A DNA stretch of 64,000 nucleotides, taken from NCBI GenBank assembly GCA_963669315.1, contig OY770021.1:1364001-1428000 (forward strand), read 5' to 3'. Below the pieces are notes generated by a model that was not told the DNA's origin, did no database searches, and was given only the letters and a program-made list of their open reading frames with translations. This DNA is from SZUA-547 sp963669315. Lineage in GTDB: Bacteria; Pseudomonadota; Alphaproteobacteria; Rhodobacterales; Rhodobacteraceae. The position numbers were made by a program, and so were the translations under genes. The first letter of the stretch is position 1. Each line of letters begins with the position of its first letter. Positions 24,296 to 33,153 of the stretch are shown one piece after another.

Positions 24296-26488
24296 ATGGA
24301 TGCCGCCGCCAGCCGTTCCTGGTTGGAAGACGACTCAGAGATGAAAGCATGGTCCGAGCGCGGCTCGGACCCTCTGGTCGCGTGCTTGTCCCACTGCCTT
24401 CGCGATGTTGGAATTCCCGCGGGCGACTCAGCCATCGTCGCCGGACTGCCGGTCGAAAGCGGGCGCTTGACGCCCTCCGGCGCGCTGCGCGCCGCATCCC
24501 GCCTTGGCGCCTCAGCCGCGCTCAGCAAACGCAACTTCAACCGCATCAACCCGATCATTCTGCCCGCTATCCTGCTGCTGGCTGATCGCGACGCCTGCGT
24601 GCTGATTTCGCTGGACGAAAAGGCCCGAACGGCCGAGGTGTTCTGGCCCAGCCGCTCGGATGAGCCATTCACGGTCGACCAGCGTCAGCTTGAGCAGCTC
24701 TATATCGGCGCGGCGATCCTGTTCAAACGTGACGAGACCAAAGCGGCCGGCGCGGGCTCTGCTGAGCGGAAACCCAAGCACTGGTTCTGGTCCACGATCT
24801 CTCGCTATTACCCGGCCTATATGCAGATCGTGCTGGCGGCGGCGCTGATCAACATGCTGGCTCTGGCCAGTCCGCTGTTCATCATGAACGTCTATGACCG
24901 CGTGTTCCCGAATGCGGCCATGTCGACACTTTGGGTGATGACGGCGGCGGTCGCGATCGCCTTCCTGTTTGACATGCTACTGAAGATCGTGCGCGCGGTG
25001 ACCGTCGATGCGATCGGCAGACGCATTGATATTCTACTGTCCAGTCAGCTGTTCGACCATGTCGCCAACATGAAGCTGGAGGCTCAGCCGAAAGCGACAG
25101 GCGCGCTGTTGAACCACCTGAAGGACTACGAGCATCTACGCGACTTCTTCTCGTCAGCCACGATCGTCGCCTTCACCGACCTTATGTTCATCTTCATTCT
25201 GATCGGCATTGTCTATGTGATCGGCGGTCCGCTGTTCTGGATTCCGGTCGGGGCCGCCGTCGCCGTGTTGCTGATCACGCTGTTGACCCGCCTGCCGCTG
25301 ATCCGCGCTTCTGAAGCGGCGCAGGAAACCGCCGCGGCCAAGAACATTGTCGCGGTGGAGACGCTCGGCGCTCTGGAGTCGGTGAAAGCGCTGACCGCTG
25401 AGGGCCGCATGCTGCGAGGCTGGGAACTTGCCGTTGCGCAATCGTCGGCCACGCAGGCGGCGGTGCGGTTTTGGTCGATGCTGGGCACCACCCTTTCAGG
25501 ATTCGCCATGCAGGCGACTTCGGTCGCTGTCGTCATCGGCGGCGTCTATCTCGCCTCTGAAGGCGAAGTCACGATGGGCGCGGTGATCGCCTGTGTGATC
25601 CTGTCCGGCCGGGTCGTGCAGCCGCTCGGGCAGATCGCGACGACCGTCGTGCGCGGTCAGTATGCGCTTTCGACGCTCACAAAGCTGAACCAGATCATGG
25701 CGAGCCCACGTGAATCGGGCGCCGACGCCAGCTATATCGACCGCGCTGTCACCGAAGGTCGCATCAAGTTCGATCACGCGACGATCAGCTACCCGGAAGC
25801 CAGCAGCCCGGCCCTGGCGGATGTCAGCTTCAATGTTAAGGCCGGCGAAAAAGTGGGCGTCATTGGCCGCATCGGGTCTGGCAAAAGCAGTTTGTGCAGG
25901 CTGGTCGCAGGACTTTACACGCCGCAATCGGGCGAAGTTCTGATCGACGGCGTAGACATTCGCCAGCACCATCCACGCGCCCTGCGTCGCTCCGTCGGTA
26001 TGGTGCCGCAAGAGGTCGTGCTGTTTTCCGGCACGCTGCGCGAGAACATCGCCTTCGCCAAGCCAGAGGCGTCGGACACCGAGATCGTCGAAATTGCCGA
26101 ATTGGTTGGCGTGAACGAGATCGCCAGCCGCCATCCCTCGGGCTATGACATGCCGATCGTCGAGCGTGGCCGGAACCTTTCCGGAGGGCAGCGCCAATTG
26201 GTCGGCCTGGCCCGCGCTCTGATCCTGAACCCGCGCATTCTGGTGCTGGATGAGCCGACAAGCTCTATGGACGCAGCGACCGAGCGGATGTTTACTCAGT
26301 GTCTGCAGAAGATCGTCGATCGGCGAAACGTCACGCTGGTGCTCTCGACCCACCGCTCCAGCATGCTGGCGCTGGTTGACAGGCTGATGGTGCTTGAAAA
26401 AGGGCGGCTGGTTGCAGACGGCCCCAAGGCGAAAGTTATCTCTGAGCTGAAAAAAGCCGCCGGCGGCGGCGCAGGGATCGCGGGGTAG
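24296..26488 (+). CDS. Type I secretion ABC transporter (LssB/LapB-like)
   Basis: A 730-residue inner-membrane ABC exporter. Residues about 20-140 form a C39-like domain without an evident catalytic Cys-His pair, as in the LssB/LapB group that uses this domain for substrate docking. The transmembrane part follows (about 160-430) and then the ATPase with Walker A GRIGSGKSS, signature LSGGQRQ, Walker B ILVLDEPTSS and the switch His in LVLSTHRSS. ATG 24296 is chosen over an in-frame GTG 15 bases earlier. It ends three bases before the adaptor gene. LssB-type transporters typically export large RTX adhesins. Confidence 0.93.
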   Translation: MDAAASRSWLEDDSEMKAWSERGSDPLVACLSHCLRDVGIPAGDSAIVAGLPVESGRLTPSGALRAASRLGASAALSKRNFNRINPIILPAILLLADRDACVLISLDEKARTAEVFWPSRSDEPFTVDQRQLEQLYIGAAILFKRDETKAAGAGSAERKPKHWFWSTISRYYPAYMQIVLAAALINMLALASPLFIMNVYDRVFPNAAMSTLWVMTAAVAIAFLFDMLLKIVRAVTVDAIGRRIDILLSSQLFDHVANMKLEAQPKATGALLNHLKDYEHLRDFFSSATIVAFTDLMFIFILIGIVYVIGGPLFWIPVGAAVAVLLITLLTRLPLIRASEAAQETAAAKNIVAVETLGALESVKALTAEGRMLRGWELAVAQSSATQAAVRFWSMLGTTLSGFAMQATSVAVVIGGVYLASEGEVTMGAVIACVILSGRVVQPLGQIATTVVRGQYALSTLTKLNQIMASPRESGADASYIDRAVTEGRIKFDHATISYPEASSPALADVSFNVKAGEKVGVIGRIGSGKSSLCRLVAGLYTPQSGEVLIDGVDIRQHHPRALRRSVGMVPQEVVLFSGTLRENIAFAKPEASDTEIVEIAELVGVNEIASRHPSGYDMPIVERGRNLSGGQRQLVGLARALILNPRILVLDEPTSSMDAATERMFTQCLQKIVDRRNVTLVLSTHRSSMLALVDRLMVLEKGRLVADGPKAKVISELKKAAGGGAGIAG

Positions 26489-26491
26489 TCC

Positions 26492-27814
26492 ATGTCTCGC
26501 AGCGCCACCTGGAAGGATTTCGAGTACGCCGACACGGTCGCAGCCGCGATGTATCGCAGCGGCAATCCATTCGCGCGCCTGTTGCTGCTGGTCATCACAT
26601 TCCTGTTCGTCGTTGGAATTTTCGTCGCCGACCGCGCCTATCTGGACGAGGTCACCCGAGGCGACGGACGTTTTATTCCGTCGGGCAAGGCGCAGATCAT
26701 GCAAAGCCTCGAAGGCGGCCTGATCGACGAGATTCTGGTGCGTGAGGGCCAGACAGTCGAAAAGGGGCAAGTGCTGCTCAGGATCGACGACGCCGGCGCA
26801 ACGGCCGATTTCGGCGAGCTGATCACCCGCAAGCTGGCGCTCGATATCCGCATGGCGCGGCTTGCGGCCGAGGCGAACGGGGCGGAGGAAGTGGCCTTCC
26901 CCGAGCAGGGTGGCGAGCAGGCCGAGACGACAGCATTTCAGGAACGCATGTTGTTCGAAACCCGCCAGGCTAATCTGGAAAGCCAGATCAACATCCTGCG
27001 CGAGCAGGTGGCTCAGAAGTCGAAAGAGTCGGAAGAACTGCGCAACTCCATCGAGCGTCTGACCAGGCGCGTCACGCTGATCCGCGAAGAGAAGCGCCTG
27101 AAGGAAAGCTCCGGCGTCGTCCCGCGGGTGCAGATTTTGCCGCTGGACCGAGAGATCAACGAGACCAATCGGGAGATCGAGAACACGCGCACTTCGGTGG
27201 CGCGTGTGGAATCCGAGGTCCGCGAGATCGAACAGCGGATGGAGGAGCAGCGCTTCGCCTTCAAACAAGATGTCGAGGATCAGATTTCCCGCAGCCAGGC
27301 TGAGATCGACGTGATTGAAGAGCGGCTTCGCGCCGCGCGGGACCGCGTCATCCGGACTGACCTGCGCTCGCCTGTGGACGGCGTCATCTCCACGATCAGC
27401 GTGAACACGATCGGCGGCGTTATCGGCCCCGGCGCGGATATTCTGGAAATCGTTCCGCTGACAGAGGGGCTTCTGGTCGAGGCGCGGGTGCGCCCGCAGG
27501 ACATCGCCTTCATCGCGCCAGGCCAGACCGCCAAGGTGCGCGTCACCGCCTATGACTTCTCGATCTACGGCGCCATGGAAGGCGAAGTGGAGCGGGTGGG
27601 CGCCGACAGCCGCACCGATGACGCCACCGGCGACGTCTATTTCCCGGTCACCGTACGCACCAACCAGAACGCGCTGGAGCATCAGGGCCAGACCCTGCCG
27701 GTCAAGCCCGGCATGGTGGCGACGGTCGATGTGCTGACCGGGAGCAAAAGCATTCTCGACTACGTGCTGAAGCCGCTGCGCAAGGCCCGTTACGAGTCGC
27801 TGTCCGAGCGCTAA
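26492..27814 (+). CDS. HlyD-family type I secretion adaptor (LapC-like)
   Basis: A 440-residue membrane fusion protein. One N-terminal membrane span (LLLLVITFLFVVGIFVADRAY) is followed by a split lipoyl-like domain (QSLEGGLIDEILVREGQTVEKGQVLLRID and later VIRTDLRSPVDGVISTISVNTIGGVI), with a long coiled coil between them at about 110-290. The C-terminal VKPGMVATVDVLTG-x-KSILDYVLKP is the family signature. It would bridge the ABC transporter and the TolC-like channel in the periplasm. No obvious terminator follows. Confidence 0.93.
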   Translation: MSRSATWKDFEYADTVAAAMYRSGNPFARLLLLVITFLFVVGIFVADRAYLDEVTRGDGRFIPSGKAQIMQSLEGGLIDEILVREGQTVEKGQVLLRIDDAGATADFGELITRKLALDIRMARLAAEANGAEEVAFPEQGGEQAETTAFQERMLFETRQANLESQINILREQVAQKSKESEELRNSIERLTRRVTLIREEKRLKESSGVVPRVQILPLDREINETNREIENTRTSVARVESEVREIEQRMEEQRFAFKQDVEDQISRSQAEIDVIEERLRAARDRVIRTDLRSPVDGVISTISVNTIGGVIGPGADILEIVPLTEGLLVEARVRPQDIAFIAPGQTAKVRVTAYDFSIYGAMEGEVERVGADSRTDDATGDVYFPVTVRTNQNALEHQGQTLPVKPGMVATVDVLTGSKSILDYVLKPLRKARYESLSER

Positions 27815-27984
27815 GCTCCTCCTCCAGAACGACTTTCAGAATCCGTTTGGAGCGACTCTGGCCGCGGCGCTATCATGGCGCTGCGGCGAAAGGTGGGGAA
27901 CGTCGCCTCAAATCACATATCCGGACCCTTAAGGCGCGGCCGCCGGCCGGCCTCCTTTCCGGATTTAGACTATGGAGGAAGACC

Positions 27985-28587
27985 ATGGGCTACTCTGTCG
28001 AGGGCGATCTTCTGGAAGTCTGTAACTGCAAAGTTCTGTGCCCGTGCTGGATTGGCGAGGATCCTGACAACGGCTATTGCGAGTCCTCTTTCGCCTACAG
28101 GTTCAATTCAGGAGAAGTAGACGGCGTCGACGTGACCGGCGTCGTGGCGGCGGCGAATGTCAAGATTCCGGGTAACGTTCTGCAAGGAAACTGGACACGC
28201 CAGCTCTATGTCGATGACGGCGCGAGCGACGCTCAAGCATCGGCGGTGGTCGACTTGCTGACTGGCAAGAAAGGCGGACCACTGGCGGACCTCGCGGCGC
28301 TGATCGGGACGGAACTGGACGCGAAACGCGCGCCGGTCATCTTCGAACTCGTCGAAGGAAAAGGCACGCTCAAGATCGGTGATTTCGTCGAAGCGAAGAT
28401 GGAGCCGTATCGCGGCCCAACGGGCGCGGTGACCACCCTGAACGAGAGCATCTTCACCACCATTCCAGGCGCACCAGCCTATGTGTCGAAGGCCGAGCAC
28501 TACCGGGCCAAGGACGACAATATCGGGCTGAACCTCAAACTGGAGAACCACAACGCGATTCAGGGCGCGTTCCGGTTCGAAGCCTGA
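27985..28587 (+). CDS. DUF1326 family protein
   Basis: A 200-residue soluble protein starting MGYSVEGDLLEVCNCKVLCPCW. The Cys cluster C-N-C-x4-C-P-C-W at the N terminus is the DUF1326 hallmark and suggests metal or redox chemistry; no function is established that I can name. GGAGGA seven bases upstream fixes the start. It is followed after 19 bases by a DUF2182 membrane protein gene, its usual partner. Confidence 0.85.
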   Translation: MGYSVEGDLLEVCNCKVLCPCWIGEDPDNGYCESSFAYRFNSGEVDGVDVTGVVAAANVKIPGNVLQGNWTRQLYVDDGASDAQASAVVDLLTGKKGGPLADLAALIGTELDAKRAPVIFELVEGKGTLKIGDFVEAKMEPYRGPTGAVTTLNESIFTTIPGAPAYVSKAEHYRAKDDNIGLNLKLENHNAIQGAFRFEA

Positions 28588-28606
28588 GACGCGCGCCCCG
28601 CGTTCG

Positions 28607-29398
28607 ATGATCGACGCTGCGACCCATAAACGAGCATTCTACGCCGCTGGGCTTGGCCTGACGGCGCTGGCCTGGTTGCTGCTTTGGGTGTGGGCGGACA
28701 GCCCCTATGGCCGCTATCTGGATCATGGCGACTGGACCAGGATCGGGATCATGGGGTCAATCTGCGCCGCCGTGCCCTTCGGCGAGGCGCTGGCGCCGGC
28801 CGTCCTCTACGTCGCCGGTTGGGTGCTGATGCTGAGCGCCATGATGCTGCCGACGACGCTGCCGGTTCTCTCTGTCTATGCAGGACTGATCCGTAGCCGC
28901 CCGGATCGGCGGCTGCTGCTGGCGCTGGCGGTCGCCGGCTATCTGGCGGCGTGGATCACATTCGGGATCGCCGCGCATCTAGCGGATCTGGCGCTGGCCG
29001 CGGGCGTTCGACGCATGGACTGGCTGGTGTTCAACGGCTGGGCCATCGGCGCGGCGGTGCTGGCCGGCGCGGGTCTCTTTCAGTTCACGGAGTTTAAACG
29101 GCGTTGCCTCGACAAATGTCGCATGCCGCTGAGCTTCGTCATGGAGCACTGGCGCGGAAGGACGGAACGCGCCGACGCGCTGCGGCTGGGCTGGCGGCAT
29201 GGCCTGTTCTGCGTCGGATGCTGCTGGGCGCTGATGCTGCTGATGTTCGTTGTCGGCACGGGCAATGTAGGCTGGATGCTTGTGCTGGCCGCCATCATGG
29301 CGACCGAGAAGAATTTCCGCTGGGGCCGCAGACTCAGCACGCCTCTTGGCGTTGGCCTGATCGTCTGGAGCGGCGCGCTGGTGGCGATGAACGCCTGA
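28607..29398 (+). CDS. DUF2182 predicted metal-binding membrane protein
   Basis: A 263-residue membrane protein with about six or seven spans. Conserved DUF2182 features are LMLSAMMLPTTLPVL, FKRRCLDKCRMPLSF (C-x3-C), HGLFCVGCCWALMLLM and AAIMATEKNFRWG. The Cys and Met residues in or near membrane segments fit a predicted metal-binding role, possibly with the DUF1326 protein encoded 19 bases upstream. The function is not established. Confidence 0.85.
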   Translation: MIDAATHKRAFYAAGLGLTALAWLLLWVWADSPYGRYLDHGDWTRIGIMGSICAAVPFGEALAPAVLYVAGWVLMLSAMMLPTTLPVLSVYAGLIRSRPDRRLLLALAVAGYLAAWITFGIAAHLADLALAAGVRRMDWLVFNGWAIGAAVLAGAGLFQFTEFKRRCLDKCRMPLSFVMEHWRGRTERADALRLGWRHGLFCVGCCWALMLLMFVVGTGNVGWMLVLAAIMATEKNFRWGRRLSTPLGVGLIVWSGALVAMNA

Positions 29399-29415
29399 GT
29401 TTCAGGGAGGATGAC

Positions 29416-29865
29416 ATGAGCGATGCGAAACCCTCTGGATGGGACGGGACGATCCGCGGGAAGCCCGCGCAAGGGGCCGAGGCGACGCGCACGCGCACGA
29501 CCTCGATGAAGGACGTCGAGATGTTCACGGAGATTACCGGCGACCGGAACCCGATCCACTATGACGAAGCGCTGGCGAAGGCCTCCTCTTTCGGCAAGCT
29601 GATCGTCCAGGGCGGTGTGACGACAGGCCTGTTCAACGCGGTGGTGGCCGAAGACCTTCCGGGACCGGGAACGGTGTTTCTTGAGACGCGCTGGAAATTT
29701 CTGAAAGGCGTCGGGATTGGCGAGGCGATTTCGGCGACAGTCAAGGTGCTCAGCGTCCGCGACGACAAGCCGATCTGCGAGCTGGAGACATTGATCCGCG
29801 ATGCGGCTGGGGAAGAAGTGGTTTCGGGAATCGCGACAACCTACACGATGCCGCTCGAGCGTTGA
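29416..29865 (+). CDS. MaoC-like (R)-specific enoyl-CoA hydratase
   Basis: A 149-residue hot-dog-fold protein. The hydratase motif lies in MFTEITGDRNPIHYDEALAKASSFGKLIVQGGVTTGL, with the catalytic Asp and His in the D-x-N-P-I-H pattern. Enzymes of this type hydrate trans-2-enoyl-CoA to (R)-3-hydroxyacyl-CoA and can feed polyhydroxyalkanoate synthesis. GGAGG precedes the ATG by five bases. It converges with the lytic transglycosylase gene, with six bases between the stops. Confidence 0.87.
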   Translation: MSDAKPSGWDGTIRGKPAQGAEATRTRTTSMKDVEMFTEITGDRNPIHYDEALAKASSFGKLIVQGGVTTGLFNAVVAEDLPGPGTVFLETRWKFLKGVGIGEAISATVKVLSVRDDKPICELETLIRDAAGEEVVSGIATTYTMPLER

Positions 29866-29871
29866 GGCGCG

Positions 29872-30759
29872 TCAGTTCAACGGCGTCAGCCAGTAGTCGA
29901 ATCCGCCCGCCGCCTGCGCAATAACCGGCGCGACCGCGGACGCTTCACGATCGTCCTCGGTCGTCGTCAGGCCGTCGGGACGCAGCCGAGGCAGAGGCGA
30001 ACGGGCGCCCGCGCCGCGCGTGGCCGCTTGCGCGTCATCGATAAAGGCGGCGGCCTTGATCAGATAGCCCCTCGTCTCGGCGAATGGCGGCACGCCATTG
30101 TATTCCTCGATACGGTGCTCTCCGGCGTTGTATCCGGCGAGCGCCAGCACATGGTCGCCTTCGAAATGGTTCATCAGAAAGGCGAGATATTTAGCGCCGC
30201 CCATCACATTCTGGGCGGGATCGAAGGAATCCTCGACACCGAAACGTCCGGCCGTTTCGGGCATCAACTGCATCAGCCCCTGCGCGCCGACCGGGCTGAC
30301 CGCCTTTGGGTTCCCGTTCGATTCGATACCGATCACAGTCACAATCAGATGGGTCTGCACCCCGGTGGCCTGATGGGCCGCGTAAATCTCTTCTCCGAAC
30401 TCGCCGAAAATGCGATGCGCCTTTTCCTCAGAGCCGTAGTGGCCGAGCTTTTTCTTGACGCGGACGGACTCGATCAACGCCAGATCCAATTTTGCGCCGT
30501 CCTGCTCAACCGCCTTGTCCAGATCCTTCCAAACCGCTTTCACGTAAATCGAGCCGCCACGATATCCGCGCCGGCCGCGCTCCGAGCGGCGCTTGAGCCG
30601 GTACAGAAGCGAACGGGTGATGGGAATGGTCTCAGCCGCCTGAACCGGGCTGGCGCCGATCAGGTGCGTGCTGACAGACCCCAGCGGCATGAACATGGGA
30701 ACAGACAGCGCCAAGATGGCCACCGCCTTTATCAGCCTGGTGTTTGCAATTGCGCCCAA
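29872..30759 (-). CDS. Lytic murein transglycosylase (SLT family)
   Basis: An exported protein of about 295 residues with an N-terminal signal peptide (LIKAVAILALSVPMFMPLG and following, ending near VQAAETIP). The soluble lytic transglycosylase domain shows the catalytic Glu in IGIESNGNPKAVSPVGAQGLMQLMPETAG and the downstream ALAGYNAGEHRI motif. It cleaves the glycan strand of peptidoglycan. The start is uncertain: TTG 30759 lies seven bases after GGGAG, and TTG 30765 and ATG 30696 are alternatives. It follows the LapG-like protease gene; local wall opening for an envelope machine is a possible role. Confidence 0.87.
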   Translation of the reverse strand: MGAIANTRLIKAVAILALSVPMFMPLGSVSTHLIGASPVQAAETIPITRSLLYRLKRRSERGRRGYRGGSIYVKAVWKDLDKAVEQDGAKLDLALIESVRVKKKLGHYGSEEKAHRIFGEFGEEIYAAHQATGVQTHLIVTVIGIESNGNPKAVSPVGAQGLMQLMPETAGRFGVEDSFDPAQNVMGGAKYLAFLMNHFEGDHVLALAGYNAGEHRIEEYNGVPPFAETRGYLIKAAAFIDDAQAATRGAGARSPLPRLRPDGLTTTEDDREASAVAPVIAQAAGGFDYWLTPLN

Positions 30760-30800
30760 CGGCAAGCTCCCTGCGAATTCAACGCACTGTTCAACGCCAA

Positions 30801-30824
30801 GCCGCGCCGGGGGCCCGGCGCGGC
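30801..30824. other. Strong intergenic hairpin
   Basis: A perfect 10-bp inverted repeat, GCCGCGCCGG and CCGGCGCGGC around GGGC, lies between the stop of the LapG-like gene and the start of the transglycosylase gene. It has no T run on either strand, so it is more likely an RNA-stability element or attenuator than a classic terminator. Confidence 0.5.
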
Positions 30825-30875
30825 ACTGCTTGCCTCAGAGACCGATTATAACGGCTTCTACGGGGATTCGAAAGT

Positions 30876-31586
30876 TCAGGGCGATCCGCCCAACGCGATC
30901 TGAGATCGCGTGAAGTAGTGGCGGCGCAAAGTCGGAAGGTTGAGATGCGAATAAGCGACGCCAGCCTGAATGGAATAGATGGCCCGGTATTGCGGCAGAT
31001 TACGATCGACACGCAGCACGTTCGACACATTGTCGAGCACCACTTTTCCCACATCATGGGCGACCGAAAGCACGGCGTGGCCCAAATCGCGGTCTGTGTC
31101 CTTCAACACGATGATGCGCATCTTTTTCTCATCGACGCCAAGCGCGCGAAGGATGACGTATTTGGCGATGGTATAGTCCTCGCAGTCGCCGCCGATCCGC
31201 AGCGCCTCGGACGGAGACAACCAGCGATCCTCAACACCCGTCGCAAGCCGGTCGCTGGAGTACTGGATTTCGCGGTTCACAAGGCGGTTCACCGCGTCGA
31301 GCTTTTCATGCAACGGGGCGTAACGCAGATGCTCGACCTTGAACGCTACATTGGCGAGCACCGGGTCGGCGCTCATCTCGGGGCGGCGGATCGCAACGGA
31401 CAACTCCCGCGCATCCGCCTCGACCTGGTCGCGCACAGCGGCCCAGTTCGCAGTTAGGGTCTGATCAATTTTTGTGGAGAGAAGAGATCCGAATTCAGAA
31501 GTTTGCGGGGTGGCCGACACACTGGTCGACCAAACCCCCGCAATGACACACACAACACCTAGTAGGCGTCTAAACACGCAACGCAT
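30876..31586 (-). CDS. LapG-like periplasmic cysteine protease (BTLCP)
   Basis: A 236-residue exported protein of the bacterial transglutaminase-like cysteine proteinase family. A signal peptide (RRLLGVVCVIAGVWSTSVSA) is followed by the catalytic Cys in GGDCEDYTIAKY, His in LGHAVLSV and Asp in VVLDNVSN. In LapG the same triad cuts the N-terminal retention module of a type I-secreted adhesin, under the control of the c-di-GMP receptor LapD. The LssB-type secretion genes 3-9 kb away support this role here, but neither a LapD homologue nor an adhesin is in the window. The start is taken at ATG 31586, giving a normal signal peptide. Confidence 0.86.
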   Translation of the reverse strand: MRCVFRRLLGVVCVIAGVWSTSVSATPQTSEFGSLLSTKIDQTLTANWAAVRDQVEADARELSVAIRRPEMSADPVLANVAFKVEHLRYAPLHEKLDAVNRLVNREIQYSSDRLATGVEDRWLSPSEALRIGGDCEDYTIAKYVILRALGVDEKKMRIIVLKDTDRDLGHAVLSVAHDVGKVVLDNVSNVLRVDRNLPQYRAIYSIQAGVAYSHLNLPTLRRHYFTRSQIALGGSP

Positions 31587-32271
31587 CAGTACACCACTCA
31601 AAACACCGAGGTCCTCACTACCGGCCACACCCGATTTCTGAACCTCGAGACTTAATAGAATCTAAAAACTTGATTCTGAAAAGTTATTTTTTTCAATAAG
31701 TTGTAGACGTTGATTTAGACGCAGACTGAAGTAAGGCAGAACTTAAAGGCGCTCGCCTCTGTTGCATCGAAGATTCAGCGAATCAAAATCGCAAAAGCAC
31801 AATATGTTGATTTTAGGGGATCGGAACTGCCCGAATTCGGGCGAAATTGAGTCCATAAGGTTAATTCTTTGGGATAGGTAGACCCCACAAATTGTGATAA
31901 AATAAACACAAATTTCGCCGTAAAGCTGCACGGATTTCACGGAAGACTCGCGGGAGTCGCGAGTTAAGGCCTGATTCTACACTTTTAGGCGGGCTAAATT
32001 CCAAGCATGACGAGCAGCGCATACCAAAGTGCGACGCCAAATCAGGCGCATTCGACCCCCTACGATTGGGGAATAGACAACGCGAAAGGCGCCGAGCGCT
32101 CCATCATGTTTCGCAGAGACATCGCCGAAATGTGGCGCTGGCGCGATCGACACCGGCTCCCACGAAGACGCTCAGACGCCCGCGTCAAAGCACAGTTACG
32201 AATGCGCCCCAGCCCGCCAGGGACACTGCCTTGACGCCGCCTTTTACGGGGCGTAGATAACGCCCCGCCTT
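31587..32271. other. Intergenic region, partly AT-rich
   Basis: About 685 bases without a convincing gene. The part from about 31640 to 31990 is clearly richer in A and T than its surroundings. It contains small inverted repeats: AGAATC...GATTCT at 31657-31677, ACTCGCG...CGCGAGT at 31946-31964, and GGGGCGT...ACGCCCC at 32248-32266 just before the tRNA. It must hold the promoter of the LapG-like gene. A 75-codon frame at 32007-32234 has no ribosome binding site or recognised similarity and I do not call it. Confidence 0.4.
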
Positions 32272-32348
32272 GGCGAGGTAGCTCAGCTGGTTAGAGCGCA
32301 GGACTCATAATCCTGAGGTCGGGAGTTCAAGTCTCCCCCTCGCTACCA
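32272..32348 (+). tRNA. tRNA-Met (CAT anticodon, elongator type)
   Basis: A 77-nt cloverleaf. The acceptor GGCGAGG pairs with CCTCGCT with a terminal G-T pair, the D arm is GCTCAGCTGGTTAGAGC, the anticodon arm CAGGA-CTCATAA-TCCTG carries CAT, the T arm is GGGAG-TTCAAGT-CTCCC, and CCA is encoded. The paired first position and lack of three G-C pairs at the anticodon stem favour elongator over initiator tRNA-Met. A lysidine-modified tRNA-Ile(CAT) is the alternative. Confidence 0.93.
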
Positions 32349-32466
32349 ACTTTCTTTTCAATCAGTCGAATGCAGCGCTGAACAGCACTGCGCGATGGAC
32401 GGCTGACAGTCTCTTAAATGTTCTGCTAGGTTGCATGCGACGCAATCATTCGATCAGGGGCAGACC

Positions 32467-33150
32467 GTGACGCGCAGACCCACATTTCCGTCAGCCCGCC
32501 TTTTCCTTACAGCAGCGTTGGCCGCCATAATCCATTTGGGATTCACTCCGCAGGCGCAGGCGCAGGGCGGCCCGGCCGCGATCGTCGAGGATGTGAGCTA
32601 CGCCACGAATGACTTGCTCGCGTTCGACTATCTCTTCGCCGGGCGAGAGATCCAGGTGCCGGAAGGCCAGACTCTGGTGATCGGCTACCTGTCCAGCTGC
32701 GTCCGAGAGACCGTGACAGGCGGCGTTATTCGCATCGGCGCGGAACAAAGCGAAGGCGACGCGGCCATCACGCGAGAAGAGATGGCCTGCGCAGGCGCTG
32801 CGACGGTCGCCGGGGCGGACGCTTCAGCCACGGCGCTGACGGCGATCTTTCGTGGCGGCGACCGCGCGCCCGCCAAAGGCGACCGGCCGGTGAACTCCAC
32901 AATGCCTATCTTCCTGGTTCCTCATAACGCGGCCAAGCTCTCCATCTCCCGCCTCGACGCCGATGCGCCTGAGATTACGGTGAGCGCGACGGACGGGGTG
33001 GTCGATATGGGCAGTCTCAGCGCGCCGCCGCTCAGCCCGGGCGGGGTCTATTTCGCGTCGGCCGGCGCCGCCTTCGTCGAATTCGCTGTCGCCGAAGACG
33101 CCAAAGCGACGAAGGGGCCGGCGACCCCTCGGTTGGTGCGGTTGCGCTAG
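32467..33150 (+). CDS. Secreted protein of unknown function
   Basis: A 227-residue protein I do not recognise. It has a signal peptide (TRRPTFPSARLFLTAALAAIIHLG, ending at QAQAQGG) and a beta-rich mature part with VSYATNDLLAFDYLFAGREIQVPEGQTLVIGYLSSCVRETV; two Cys could form a disulfide. GTG 32467 follows AGGGG by seven bases. The stop lies three bases before the GTG of the CHASE2 cyclase gene, so the two are an operon, and the secreted protein may act with the extracytoplasmic CHASE2 domain. The strand pattern around the VPEGQTLVIGY segment is reminiscent of FecR-like proteins, but this is weak. Confidence 0.72.
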   Translation: MTRRPTFPSARLFLTAALAAIIHLGFTPQAQAQGGPAAIVEDVSYATNDLLAFDYLFAGREIQVPEGQTLVIGYLSSCVRETVTGGVIRIGAEQSEGDAAITREEMACAGAATVAGADASATALTAIFRGGDRAPAKGDRPVNSTMPIFLVPHNAAKLSISRLDADAPEITVSATDGVVDMGSLSAPPLSPGGVYFASAGAAFVEFAVAEDAKATKGPATPRLVRLR

Positions 33151-33153
33151 CGC

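Noticed and set aside
25496..27682. Minus-strand open frame of 728 codons across the ABC and HlyD genes
   Set aside because: It is antisense to two clear type I secretion genes and has no recognisable domains.
21900..31740. Identical 15-mer CTGAAGTAAGGCAGA at 21900-21914 and 31726-31740
   Set aside because: A match of this length is expected about once or more by chance in 64 kb when all pairs are compared, and one copy is inside a coding region.
32007..32234. Possible 75-residue basic protein upstream of tRNA-Met
   Set aside because: There is no ribosome binding site and no recognisable family, and the C-terminal half is Arg/Pro-rich as expected for chance frames.
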